From contig JAOADG010000008.1 in the NCBI GenBank assembly GCA_026417415.1, forward strand, positions 496,001 through 560,000: a DNA stretch of 64,000 nucleotides. The letters run 5' to 3'. The DNA is from a bacterium. GTDB lineage: Bacteria; Electryoneota; JAOADG01. The position numbers and the translations under genes were made by a program. The first letter of the stretch is position 1. Each line of letters begins with the position of its first letter. Below, one piece after another: positions 1 to 9,324 of the stretch. The notes under the pieces were generated by a model. It was not told where the DNA came from. It did no database searches and saw nothing but the letters and a program-made list of their open reading frames with translations.

Positions 1-1
1 T

Positions 2-1891
2 TTTGTGATTGCAGCAGGTAATAGTGGGAATTCAAATATCCATGCACAAGGAACTGTCAATACCACTCAATCTACTACCTTTAATGTACCATCATCTACT
101 ACTGCAGTTTTAATTGATGTGTGGTACAAAGGAGGAGATGCTTACATTTTCCAATTAACGAATCCTACAGGAACCACTCTATCGTTCAATCCAATGTCTG
201 ACAATGTTGGAAATTATCCAAACAATGATTATGCAGAAGTTTACAATGGTACAGAAACAATTGCACCAATTACCAATGGGGATGGTAGAATTGTTCTATA
301 CATTGCAGATGGAAACTCAAGTACAATTACCGGTGGTACTTGGACGATGACTTTACAAAGAGTACAGTTTTCCGGAAATGGAACTTGGGATGCTTGGGTC
401 GCGGGTACAGCGGGGGGAAGTGTAGTTTTTACATCAAACCAAAATACTTTAAAAACACTAACTATGCCAGCAACTGCAACAAATGCAATTAGTGTAGCAA
501 ATTATAGTGGAGGTGGTATTTACATAGATATAAACGGAGTTCAGCGGGGCACTTCAACTTTGGATGGGCGGCGGGTAGCTACTTCAAGCAGAGGTCCAAC
601 ACGAACAGGTGGACAAAAACCAGAGATATCTGCAGTTGGAAATGTGGCAAGGACAACACGTGCATCTTCTTACAACCCTGGAAATTCACAATTACTACCC
701 GGTGGCTTTCATTATGTTTCTGGATCAGGTACTTCTTTTGCAGCTCCTCACGTTGCTGGTGCTGTTGTATTGATGTTACAAAAGTGGAATTTGCTTAATC
801 AAAACGATGTAAAAAGTAAGCTAATTAATTCTGCGACTTTAGATACACAAACAGGTCCTGTATGGAATGATTCGTGGGGATTTGGAAAATTGTACATTCC
901 AAATGCATTGCAGACGATCACAAAAACAGTACAACCTAATGTTCCTATTACATTTGGTAACACATCCACCACTTTAACGTTTACAACTTTGCCGAGTGGA
1001 CAATGGAATGTAACTGTGGATAGGATTTCTCAGACACCACAAAACATTGGATCGCATTCTGCATTACCATTTTATTATTCAATCACTTCTTCATTACCAA
1101 ATTTTAACTTTTCTACTACAATTGAAATCCAATATACAAATCAAGAAGTAGGTTCATTAGATGAAAATGTTTTAACGATTTGTTATTTTGACGGTTTAAA
1201 TTGGATCCCACTCCCTAATCAAATGCGTTTTCCAAATGAAAATAAAGTACGTGCAACTACGGATCATTTTACCGATTTTGGTGTTTTAGATAGCGAAGAA
1301 GGAACCTTACCGGTTCAGTTAACTTCATTTCAAGCTGTCGGTGAAGTAGGAAGAATTCGCATCACTTGGAAAGCGGAATCTGAGATTGATTTGAATTATT
1401 GGATTCTTGAAAAAAGAGAAAGAGGTTACCAATCATTTACTATTCATAGCATTACTCCTGGTATAGGTCAAAACGTTCCGCATCTGTACAATGTCTTTGA
1501 TTATCAAGTAATTCCAGCAAAAGTGTATGAATACCGATTGACTGAAGTTACAGCGGATGGTGAACAAATTATCTATCCAAGTATCGTATCTGCAGCATCT
1601 CTTGAAAGGCAAGATCTTTCTATACCTTCAGTATTTGAAATTTCAAAGGTTTATCCAAATCCATTTAATCTGAATGCTACATTTCGAATTCGAGTCCCTT
1701 ATCAATCTGAATTAGAAGTGTACGTTGTGGATATTTTAGGAAACCGTGTAGCAAACATTTCTAAAGAGCATTTTCAGTCGGGCGAATATCAATTTGAATG
1801 GAATGCGAAACATCATAGTTCTGGGATTTACTTTTTAGTTGCAAAAATGAATGATCAACAAGTAACCAAGAAAATAGTGTTAATGAAATGA
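2..1891 (+). CDS. T9SS-sorted subtilisin-family (S8) serine protease, 5' end cut by window
   Basis: This is the C-terminal part of a secreted subtilase; the gene begins before the window, so the catalytic Asp and His are not visible. The frame opens with the oxyanion-hole Asn motif AAGNSG (bases 14-31), and the catalytic Ser lies in GTSFAAPHVAG (Ser codon 734-736). Between them sits an extra beta-rich stretch of roughly 100-150 residues, probably an inserted domain, followed by a region after the catalytic core. The last 80 residues hold the T9SS type A sorting domain (VYPNPFN, then LEVYVVDILG, ending KKIVLMK), so the protein should cross the outer membrane by the type IX system. The stop overlaps the start of the next gene (ATGA at 1888-1891). 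The protease call is firm; the substrate is unknown. Confidence 0.9.
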   Translation, partial: FVIAAGNSGNSNIHAQGTVNTTQSTTFNVPSSTTAVLIDVWYKGGDAYIFQLTNPTGTTLSFNPMSDNVGNYPNNDYAEVYNGTETIAPITNGDGRIVLYIADGNSSTITGGTWTMTLQRVQFSGNGTWDAWVAGTAGGSVVFTSNQNTLKTLTMPATATNAISVANYSGGGIYIDINGVQRGTSTLDGRRVATSSRGPTRTGGQKPEISAVGNVARTTRASSYNPGNSQLLPGGFHYVSGSGTSFAAPHVAGAVVLMLQKWNLLNQNDVKSKLINSATLDTQTGPVWNDSWGFGKLYIPNALQTITKTVQPNVPITFGNTSTTLTFTTLPSGQWNVTVDRISQTPQNIGSHSALPFYYSITSSLPNFNFSTTIEIQYTNQEVGSLDENVLTICYFDGLNWIPLPNQMRFPNENKVRATTDHFTDFGVLDSEEGTLPVQLTSFQAVGEVGRIRITWKAESEIDLNYWILEKRERGYQSFTIHSITPGIGQNVPHLYNVFDYQVIPAKVYEYRLTEVTADGEQIIYPSIVSAASLERQDLSIPSVFEISKVYPNPFNLNATFRIRVPYQSELEVYVVDILGNRVANISKEHFQSGEYQFEWNAKHHSSGIYFLVAKMNDQQVTKKIVLMK

Positions 1892-2370
1892 AATGGATTA
1901 TTGACGGGAATAACGTATTAGGTGTTCATAAAGATAAAAATTGGATTCCGAGAATATCTCAAATACAGAATCTAATCAGTTCATCTAATGCTTTAGGTGA
2001 AGTCATTATTGTGTTTGATGGAAGTTCTATCCCTTATCTTCCTAAAAAGAATGTAAGAGTCGTGTTTACGAATTCACAACAAGCATACGATAGCGCTGAC
2101 GATTACATTATACAAATCTTACAAGACAATGAGAATGCTACTGTAGTAACTGATGACGTCCAGTTGAAAAATCGTGTTCAAGCAAAAGGTGTAAAAACCA
2201 TGTCAAATGCTGAATTTAAACAATTGATCAAACGAAAAACTACACCTAAACCAAGATCTATTACTGATCAGATAATAACAGACGGAAAAGAAAAGTTAAA
2301 CGTTAAAATCAATTCTAAGCAAATTTTGGAGGAACTCATCAAACCACGTCCTCGCTTAGATGATGATTAA
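1888..2370 (+). CDS. NYN/PIN-like domain protein (YacP-type, probable RNA nuclease)
   Basis: The 160-residue protein starts with WIIDGNNVLG, the acidic N-terminal motif of the NYN family (a PIN-related nuclease fold), and has further conserved acidic positions in DSADDYIIQ and VVTDD. These families bind a metal and usually cut RNA. The C-terminal 40 residues are basic (KRKTTPKPR) and could bind nucleic acid. It has no signal peptide, so it is cytoplasmic, although it is translationally coupled (4-base ATGA overlap) to an exported protease. The stop codon also overlaps the stop of the convergent threonine aldolase gene. Family assignment is good; the actual substrate is not known. Confidence 0.75.
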   Translation: MKWIIDGNNVLGVHKDKNWIPRISQIQNLISSSNALGEVIIVFDGSSIPYLPKKNVRVVFTNSQQAYDSADDYIIQILQDNENATVVTDDVQLKNRVQAKGVKTMSNAEFKQLIKRKTTPKPRSITDQIITDGKEKLNVKINSKQILEELIKPRPRLDDD

Positions 2371-3389
2371 TGCACTAAATATTTTTTAAACATATGAATA
2401 GCTTTTTCTATTCCATCATCGTTTACATCCAAATGGGTAACTAAGCGAATCTTGTTTTTTCCAAAAGCAGTGAATAGAACTCCTTCTTTTTTACCGAATT
2501 CAACTAATTCATTATTATTCTTTTTTTCTGGAACTTCAAAAATTACAATATTGGTTTGTACATCTTTTGAACGAATAGTGTAGCCCAAAGTTTCTAATGC
2601 TTCTGCTAATCTTTTGGCTCGGATGTGATCTTCTATCAATCGTTCACGATGATGATCCAATGCATAAATGGCACAAGCAGCAAGATATCCCACTTGTCGC
2701 ATACCACCACCTAAACGCTTTCTAATCCGTCGTGCATCTTGGATTTTTTCTTTTGTACTAACAATGGCAGAACCTATGGGTGCACCCAATCCTTTTGAAA
2801 AACAGACAGTAACAGTGTCTGCATATTGTGTCCATTCTTTTACTTTTACATTTGCAGCAACGGCAGCATTCCAAATCCGAGCTCCATCTAGATGCAATAA
2901 AAGGTTAAAATTCTTACAAAAGTTAGAGATATCTTCAACTTCTTTCACACTCCATACAGTGCCGCCTGCACGATTGTGCGTATTTTCAATAGTAACCAAT
3001 TTAGAAGGTGGAAAATGAATGTTGTTAGGACGGATCAGTTCATCTAATTGAGAGGGATTAAAAATACCTCTTTCAGTAGAGATAGCGCGTAATTGGACTC
3101 CAGATAAGAAAGATGGCGCACCAGATTCATAATTCATTAAATGACATCCAGCATCACAATAAACTTCATCTCCGGGATTTGTTAGAATCTTAATTGCAAT
3201 TTGGTTTGCCATGGTTCCAGATGGTACAAACAATGCATCTTCTTTCCCGAGAATATCTGCAACTTTTTCTTGTAGTTGGATAACAGTGGGATCGTCACCG
3301 AACACATCATCTCCAACTGTAGCATGAACCATCGCTTCAAGCATTCCTTTGGTGGGACGTGTTACTGTATCCGAACGTAAATCTACCAT
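2367..3389 (-). CDS. ltaE: Low-specificity L-threonine aldolase
   Basis: This is a PLP-dependent fold-type I aldolase that splits L-threonine or L-allo-threonine into glycine and acetaldehyde. The start at 3389 gives MVDLRSDTVTRPT, the conserved N-terminus of the family, and has GGAGA nine bases upstream; a longer reading to 3437 would add 16 unconserved residues. The PLP lysine is in VCFSKGLGAPIGS, and the glycine-rich GTMANQIA and HLDGARIWNAA segments also fit. About 340 residues is the normal length. It is the only gene in its unit, lying just past the terminator of the large secreted-protein gene, and it ends in an overlapping stop with the NYN gene. Confidence 0.92.
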   Translation of the reverse strand: MVDLRSDTVTRPTKGMLEAMVHATVGDDVFGDDPTVIQLQEKVADILGKEDALFVPSGTMANQIAIKILTNPGDEVYCDAGCHLMNYESGAPSFLSGVQLRAISTERGIFNPSQLDELIRPNNIHFPPSKLVTIENTHNRAGGTVWSVKEVEDISNFCKNFNLLLHLDGARIWNAAVAANVKVKEWTQYADTVTVCFSKGLGAPIGSAIVSTKEKIQDARRIRKRLGGGMRQVGYLAACAIYALDHHRERLIEDHIRAKRLAEALETLGYTIRSKDVQTNIVIFEVPEKKNNNELVEFGKKEGVLFTAFGKNKIRLVTHLDVNDDGIEKAIHMFKKYLVH

Positions 3390-3420
3390 ACCAATTTCTC
3401 CGTTGTTTGAGATAAATTTA

Positions 3421-3450
3421 CAAAAAATGCGCCGCAATGATGCGGCGCAT
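3421..3450 (-). terminator. Rho-independent terminator after the large T9SS gene
   Basis: A perfect 9-bp stem (3427-3435 pairing with 3442-3450, six-base loop) of GC-rich sequence is followed on the minus strand by a run of six T. It lies 20 bases after the stop of the 3470-9169 gene and separates it from the threonine aldolase gene. Confidence 0.9.
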
Positions 3451-3469
3451 CTCTTGAAAAAAAATCATT

Positions 3470-6400
3470 TTACTTCACTAAGACCATTTTTTTCAGTGCT
3501 TGAAATTTACCGCTTTCTATTCTATAGAAATAAACCCCTGCAGCGAATTTAGTGCCGTCAAACCGAACTGAATGATATCCTGCAGGTAATTCTTCATTGA
3601 CCAGCGTTGCCACAGTTCGACCTAAAAGATCAAACACTGTAAGTTTAGTTAACCCTTTTTCTTTTAGATCAAATCGAATCTCAGTAACGGGATTAAATGG
3701 ATTCGGGTAGTTTTGGTGCAATTTATATTCTACTGGCAAACCATTTTGATCACTAACTTCGCTTGGAATTCCAACAGTGATTTGAACAGGAATAACATGG
3801 GGTGAAGGGCAACCATTGAAAATGATGCGAATGTTTGCGTTTAAGATTTGCCCTATGGTATGAGTTGAGTCAACAGTAACTTGGACAAATAGATCATTGG
3901 TTTGACCCGGTAAAATCGTTCCGCTGGTAGGATTGGCAATAATCCAAGTGGACCAACCATTTTGTGCAAATGCAATCTTATAGCCGTCCATATTGGTCGG
4001 GATATTCTGACCAGAAGTTGCAGTATAATAGCATTGGATATAATTGTTGTTTGCACCTGATCCACCTTGAATACCAATGGTGGGATTCAGTGCGCTTTCC
4101 GTCATACTATTGTATGCGAAGATGATACCGTTATTCGAGCCGTGTAGTTGAACTTGAAAACTCACAGTGTTTGATGGTGTACTGTACCGATAGCCATTCC
4201 ATTGAACATAAAAAATATTTGAAGCAATATCATGATAAGTAATCGCAGTAGTCACTAAATCATCCCAACAAGGCATAATCATATTCGTTGCAACTGTTGT
4301 AGGTAAAGTAGTATTACCTAAAGAGTTACTTCCTGTAGTGGTGCCTAATTGAATGAAACCATTGGAACAGATCCAAAAACCACCTGAATAAGTAGTTCCG
4401 TAATATTCAAAAGTAAAGTTGCCAAAGTTTGCTGCTAAGCCATAATCATCTTGACCAGTGAAAATTGTAGTACCAATTGAAGTAATATCAAAGAAATCAA
4501 AACTGGGGAAATCATTTTCTACATTGTCAATTGCTTCATATCCTGAACCGTCTGGTCCCCATCTAGTATCTGTACTAGTTTGAAGTGTTTGTAAACGTAC
4601 ACGCCAATTAAGTGGAGAGTTGCCTGTATTTTGTAAGGTTACTGTAGTTGAAGAAATTAATCCCGGCGGTACCAACATTTCTACAGAACTTGGATTTACT
4701 GCTAAAATTGGACGTGTCATATAAAAGTTCAATGTATCAGTTTGAGCAGAATCTACAACCACTCCAGTGATAGTAACAGTATCATAGCAAGCAACTCTGG
4801 CTTGAACATCATAGACGCCAGTACGTATATCGGGAATTACAAAATTTCCGTTGATGTCAGTGATCGCACTATAAATTCCTGCTCTTACTTCTACATTTGG
4901 CATGGGTGGTGTGCCCGGGATTGAATCCCGTACAGTACCTACTAACGAACCAAATCCAGGACCCATAAAATTTCCTTCATCAGCACCAATATCACAAGTA
5001 GTCCCAGATCTCGTATCTCCATCAAAATCAAAATTAAGAGTTGGATATCGTAAAGCCCCATTTTCTATTACAGTACTCAAGAGTGGATTAATATGCAGAT
5101 TTGTATCAGCTACAAACGGAGCCAATTCCGAAAATGAGAGTTGATCACGCGGAGACCAAGTGGGGTTATTGACGAGTTCTTCCAAAGTATTGATGTTGGT
5201 AGTTCCAATTCGTGCAGGATAATTGTTATCCGTTAAATTTCCTGGAATAGGAGCAAGTAGATTGTAATTGCTAAAAAGAATTGTGGTTGGCGTATTGATA
5301 TAAATTCCAACGTGATAGTTTGAAGTTGTGCCACCACTTCGTGTATTTTGGAAAATATTTCCCCATAAGGTATCACCAGTAGCAGATGTACTTCCAAAAT
5401 AAAACCCAAAACTGTTACCTGAAGATGTGGTTCCTTGTATCCAAACAGAATTGTTCACGTAAGATGTGCGCGCATATGTTCCTGAACCAGCTTCATAGAT
5501 ACCATATACACTACCTGTAGTGCCAGCACCAACATTGACCATATTGTTCGCAACCAAATTGTTGGCATCATAGATACGAATACCATACACTGTACTTGAA
5601 GCAGTTCCACGGATATTATTGACATGGTTGGAGGTTATCTGTCCAAATTGAAAACCAGTAGTTGTAAAAATTCCATAAACGGTTGAACTAGAACTTGGTG
5701 TTACATGGAACAACCGATTTTTATGGAATTTAAAGTATGTATTATACCCAGTATACAAACCATAATAATAAAAGTCACGGATATCACAATTTTCAACGGA
5801 ACTTTCAGTGATTAATTCTGCTGTACTTCCATAAGCATATATTGAATAATATCCTCCGATAAGTTCACAATTGATGACTCGATTAGCAGGAAGAGGAATA
5901 TTTGGACTAGTTCCAGTATTTGCAAACTGAACTACGCGATAAGTACTCGAAGTAGTAATACCAATGTTCAATACACAATTTTTTACCGTATTGTAACCAG
6001 AACTATCGGAGAATAATATAACCGATGTAATACTACCACTAGTGTTGATTCGGACGTGTCTTCCATTTGGATCGTTGGGCCAACTACCATCCAAAGTAAT
6101 GTAACGTGCGTTTCGGAATACAAATGCACCTGTGCTTGAAGTAGATGTTTTATTGATAATCACTTCGGCACCTTGTTCGGGACGAAATACCACAGGTCTT
6201 GTTGAATCTGATGTGAAACTGATTGTATCTGCTTGTTCGTTGTAAGTCCCACTACGAATTAGAAAAGTTACACCTCCTGTACCCACACCAATGTCTCGTA
6301 ATGCGGCTAATGCAGCAGATATTGAAACAAAATCTGGATTTTCACCACCAATGGTCAAATTCCCGCTTAATGAAGCGCGGACAAAGTAACCAAATGTATT

Positions 6401-9169
6401 ATTTGGTGGTGTCGTGCCAGGAGGATTGGCTCCTGAACCACCAAATGGTAAAGTGGTAACATTTCCAGCATCATCTTGTGCCGCTAAATAATAAAGGACA
6501 TTAGTATTTAGAGGAAAACCGGGAATAGTAAAGTAGTAATTACTCCCTACAATTGAATCTGCATTTACAAATGACCAACTTGGATTCGTTGCATTACGAT
6601 AATACAATCTTGGTGCATTGACGCCCGTAGAGACGCCAACATTATCGGTAATATTTGCTACTGCTACTCGTGGTGTAGTGATTGCTTCGGAAACAAGTGG
6701 GGTATGTTGAATGATCGGCCGAATTAAATCATTGCCTGTTGCAAAATTGCCTTCATCAGCTCCAATATCGGGAGTTGTACTTCGTACTTGGTTATCAAAA
6801 TCGTTAGTGACACTTACAGGTCTTCCCGCTGATTCAACCAGTGTTGGTGCTGTTGGATTGATGTGTAAATTTGGAATTCCAATAAAGGTAGGGCTAAATG
6901 TATAAGATTCATTATCAAAAGAATATCCAGCATTTCGTGCATCACTTAAAGTATTATAATTCACTGAATTGTAACGAATGTTAAAGCGATTATCAGTTGC
7001 TGATTCATTTCCATTGCTAAAGATATTGTTATTGGAATATAGAACAGGTGTTGTACCTGTTCCGAAACTGAGTGCATTGTGATAATATGTGGATGTACCA
7101 CCAAGTCGTTCATTGATTAAAATATTGTTTACAAGTGAATCACTGGTCGCTGCACCTGAGTAAAATATTGCGTGAGAACTATAATTTCCTGCACTACCAC
7201 CAATTCTAACTGTATTGTAAAAAACTTTTTTCTGACTTGTGCCCAAATACATTCCGTAAATTGTTCCACCACCATTAGGGTCAATATTGATCATATTGTT
7301 AGCAACTAACGCATTAGGACCATTGCTTAAATAAATGCCATAAACAGTACCTGTGGAGGAAGGAATTAAGTCGTGAATCCAGTTTCTTGTAATTTGATTG
7401 TTGTTATTATTCGAAGCGATATGGTAGATCCCATACAAGGCACCAGTGGTTGCTCCTGTATTGTAAATTTCATTGCCATCAAAAATCGAATTGCCCACAT
7501 AGTATAAGTACAATCCATAATACGCAAAATTCACGATTTTATTGTTTGCAATGAATAAATTGGTATGATTTGATGAGGAACTACCATAGATATAAAAAGA
7601 ATAATATCCTCCTGTTATTTGGCAATTCATCACTGTATCGCCTACGCATGGGGCTGAAGGATTAGTTCCGGAAGTGAAATAGATATAAATCGGACGAAAG
7701 GTAGAAGTATTGCCTCCAACCGTTACATTTACGTTTTTTACAGTATTGTAATCAGCACCATTGCTAAACCAAAAACCATAATATCCATTTGTTCCTTGCG
7801 CATTCACAGAAATTAAATTTCTTCCCGGAGCATCTGGATGGCTTCCATCAAAAGTGATGTAATCTGCATCTAAAAATCTAAACGCGAAGGGTTCTGCAGA
7901 TGTACATGTTACATTGATGGTAACTTGGTTTGTATCTGCAGGTTTGAAGTAAACTCGTGAGTTTGGCCCAGAGAAAATCATATTTGTGAAAGTATTAGGA
8001 ACTTCATTGTAAATACCACCTCGTATCAAGAAGGTAACACCTTGGTTAGTTCCTGCTGCATTCAAGGCAGTGATTGCTGCACTTATAGTTGGATAATCGG
8101 GGTTGACTCCACCGATTGTCCGTATTCCATCCATTGCTGGTGCAAAGGTTCTAAATCGCCAAATCGCACTATTTGCAATTTCGTTAGTAGAATCATTTCT
8201 TGCAGCAATCTTCCAATAGTACCAAGTTCCTTGAGTTAAGTTGGAATAGATGTAAACAGTATCTGTTGTTCCAGTAGCAACGCGTGCAGCAGGGCTACTA
8301 CTCTGAACCGCTGTCTGGTTAGTAGATAGATAGACATCAAATGAATGTGTATTTACAGTTTGATTACGCCAAATTAAACTACCTGTTAAATTATTTACAC
8401 CAGTAGAATTGTTGGCGGGTGAAACTAAAATCGGTAAGGGTGGATATGTAGGTGAAGTAATGATTTCCAATTGTATATTAGGACGATTAGAATTTACAGT
8501 ACCATTTCCGGTTTCTATTCCACCGGAATCTGCATAGCGATACCAATGATTGTTGGTTGAAGTATGGTAATACCAATTGGTTGTACTCGTTGAATAAGCA
8601 GGGCGATAACTGTACATCATTACGTATAAATTGCTTGTTCCATCATACATAAAATCGTTTATATCCCATTCATTCCAACCAATGGTAGTTGGGCCAGTAT
8701 AATTTTCTGCACCAGAATCATACACTAATGTTGCGTTGTTTCGATAAGTAGGCCAATCAACTGCTGTGCATTGCGTATCGGTAGTGTGTTTTAAATAAAT
8801 GTAAACTCGTCTTGCACCCCAACCTGAAGCAACATTGCCGCAATACCATCGTAAGTGAGTAATGAGGCCTTGACCTGTTCCAATTTCTGCAGCTGTATAA
8901 AGTGAAACGCTCGCTACATTCCACCAATAATCGTAAATAGGATATGAACCCAATGTCGTCCCTGTACCAATCGTAACAGTAATATCGGTTTCATCTAAAT
9001 TGTTTGAACGTGTAACGACTACTGGTTCAGGATTGATGGGAGCAGGTTCAAATAAAATTTGTTGTTCATCGGGTTTAGAAATTAAAAAACTTTCTATTTC
9101 CTGTGCGTCAATAGAAAAGGACATTCCAAACAGAAGAACGAATAAAAAGAGTAAAGAACTCAATCTCAT
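3470..9169 (-). CDS. Giant T9SS secreted protein with duplicated beta-helix modules
   Basis: This 1,899-residue protein has a signal peptide (hydrophobic LLFLFVLLF near residue 6-15). The start has AAGGAG seven bases upstream. Residues about 60-235 form a jelly-roll-like repeat seen in many T9SS proteins, then a fibronectin III-like domain (about 245-345). Two homologous modules of about 460 residues follow (about 347-805 and 935-1400); each opens with TIGG.NPD and VTFLIR.G.YNE and closes with DIGADEGNF, and each is rich in short N-V-T/S-Y strands typical of right-handed parallel beta-helices. An Ig-like linker separates them. After them come a carboxypeptidase-regulatory-like domain (about 1405-1490), a Hydin-like beta domain (LQNTGNSPLNWRV), a nidogen-like stretch, and the T9SS type A domain (NYPNPFNP to KKMVLVK). 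A surface role in binding polysaccharide or adhesion is likely; no catalytic residues are recognised. Confidence 0.88.
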   Translation of the reverse strand: MRLSSLLFLFVLLFGMSFSIDAQEIESFLISKPDEQQILFEPAPINPEPVVVTRSNNLDETDITVTIGTGTTLGSYPIYDYWWNVASVSLYTAAEIGTGQGLITHLRWYCGNVASGWGARRVYIYLKHTTDTQCTAVDWPTYRNNATLVYDSGAENYTGPTTIGWNEWDINDFMYDGTSNLYVMMYSYRPAYSTSTTNWYYHTSTNNHWYRYADSGGIETGNGTVNSNRPNIQLEIITSPTYPPLPILVSPANNSTGVNNLTGSLIWRNQTVNTHSFDVYLSTNQTAVQSSSPAARVATGTTDTVYIYSNLTQGTWYYWKIAARNDSTNEIANSAIWRFRTFAPAMDGIRTIGGVNPDYPTISAAITALNAAGTNQGVTFLIRGGIYNEVPNTFTNMIFSGPNSRVYFKPADTNQVTINVTCTSAEPFAFRFLDADYITFDGSHPDAPGRNLISVNAQGTNGYYGFWFSNGADYNTVKNVNVTVGGNTSTFRPIYIYFTSGTNPSAPCVGDTVMNCQITGGYYSFYIYGSSSSNHTNLFIANNKIVNFAYYGLYLYYVGNSIFDGNEIYNTGATTGALYGIYHIASNNNNNQITRNWIHDLIPSSTGTVYGIYLSNGPNALVANNMINIDPNGGGTIYGMYLGTSQKKVFYNTVRIGGSAGNYSSHAIFYSGAATSDSLVNNILINERLGGTSTYYHNALSFGTGTTPVLYSNNNIFSNGNESATDNRFNIRYNSVNYNTLSDARNAGYSFDNESYTFSPTFIGIPNLHINPTAPTLVESAGRPVSVTNDFDNQVRSTTPDIGADEGNFATGNDLIRPIIQHTPLVSEAITTPRVAVANITDNVGVSTGVNAPRLYYRNATNPSWSFVNADSIVGSNYYFTIPGFPLNTNVLYYLAAQDDAGNVTTLPFGGSGANPPGTTPPNNTFGYFVRASLSGNLTIGGENPDFVSISAALAALRDIGVGTGGVTFLIRSGTYNEQADTISFTSDSTRPVVFRPEQGAEVIINKTSTSSTGAFVFRNARYITLDGSWPNDPNGRHVRINTSGSITSVILFSDSSGYNTVKNCVLNIGITTSSTYRVVQFANTGTSPNIPLPANRVINCELIGGYYSIYAYGSTAELITESSVENCDIRDFYYYGLYTGYNTYFKFHKNRLFHVTPSSSSTVYGIFTTTGFQFGQITSNHVNNIRGTASSTVYGIRIYDANNLVANNMVNVGAGTTGSVYGIYEAGSGTYARTSYVNNSVWIQGTTSSGNSFGFYFGSTSATGDTLWGNIFQNTRSGGTTSNYHVGIYINTPTTILFSNYNLLAPIPGNLTDNNYPARIGTTNINTLEELVNNPTWSPRDQLSFSELAPFVADTNLHINPLLSTVIENGALRYPTLNFDFDGDTRSGTTCDIGADEGNFMGPGFGSLVGTVRDSIPGTPPMPNVEVRAGIYSAITDINGNFVIPDIRTGVYDVQARVACYDTVTITGVVVDSAQTDTLNFYMTRPILAVNPSSVEMLVPPGLISSTTVTLQNTGNSPLNWRVRLQTLQTSTDTRWGPDGSGYEAIDNVENDFPSFDFFDITSIGTTIFTGQDDYGLAANFGNFTFEYYGTTYSGGFWICSNGFIQLGTTTGSNSLGNTTLPTTVATNMIMPCWDDLVTTAITYHDIASNIFYVQWNGYRYSTPSNTVSFQVQLHGSNNGIIFAYNSMTESALNPTIGIQGGSGANNNYIQCYYTATSGQNIPTNMDGYKIAFAQNGWSTWIIANPTSGTILPGQTNDLFVQVTVDSTHTIGQILNANIRIIFNGCPSPHVIPVQITVGIPSEVSDQNGLPVEYKLHQNYPNPFNPVTEIRFDLKEKGLTKLTVFDLLGRTVATLVNEELPAGYHSVRFDGTKFAAGVYFYRIESGKFQALKKMVLVK

Positions 9170-9324
9170 TTTACGACTCCTTAATGTCTATAAAGGTTTC
9201 CAAGGCGAGCAAAACATAGTTCCCAAACTTGTTTAAGAACGTAGAGAAACAAGAATTACAAGGCAAGTGTATTTAGATTATCAACGATTATTTAATTGAG
9301 CAATTTTCTCACATTTACAATGGA

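Noticed and set aside
7000-8400. Short recurring Asn/Ser/Tyr-rich motifs that might be a DNA repeat or CRISPR
   Set aside because: Similarity is at protein level (beta-helix rungs); the DNA units are unequal with no spacer pattern.
4742-9236. Several plus-strand open frames inside the 1,899-residue secreted protein gene
   Set aside because: They are short, low complexity and antisense to a gene with a clear signal peptide, ribosome-binding site and T9SS tail.
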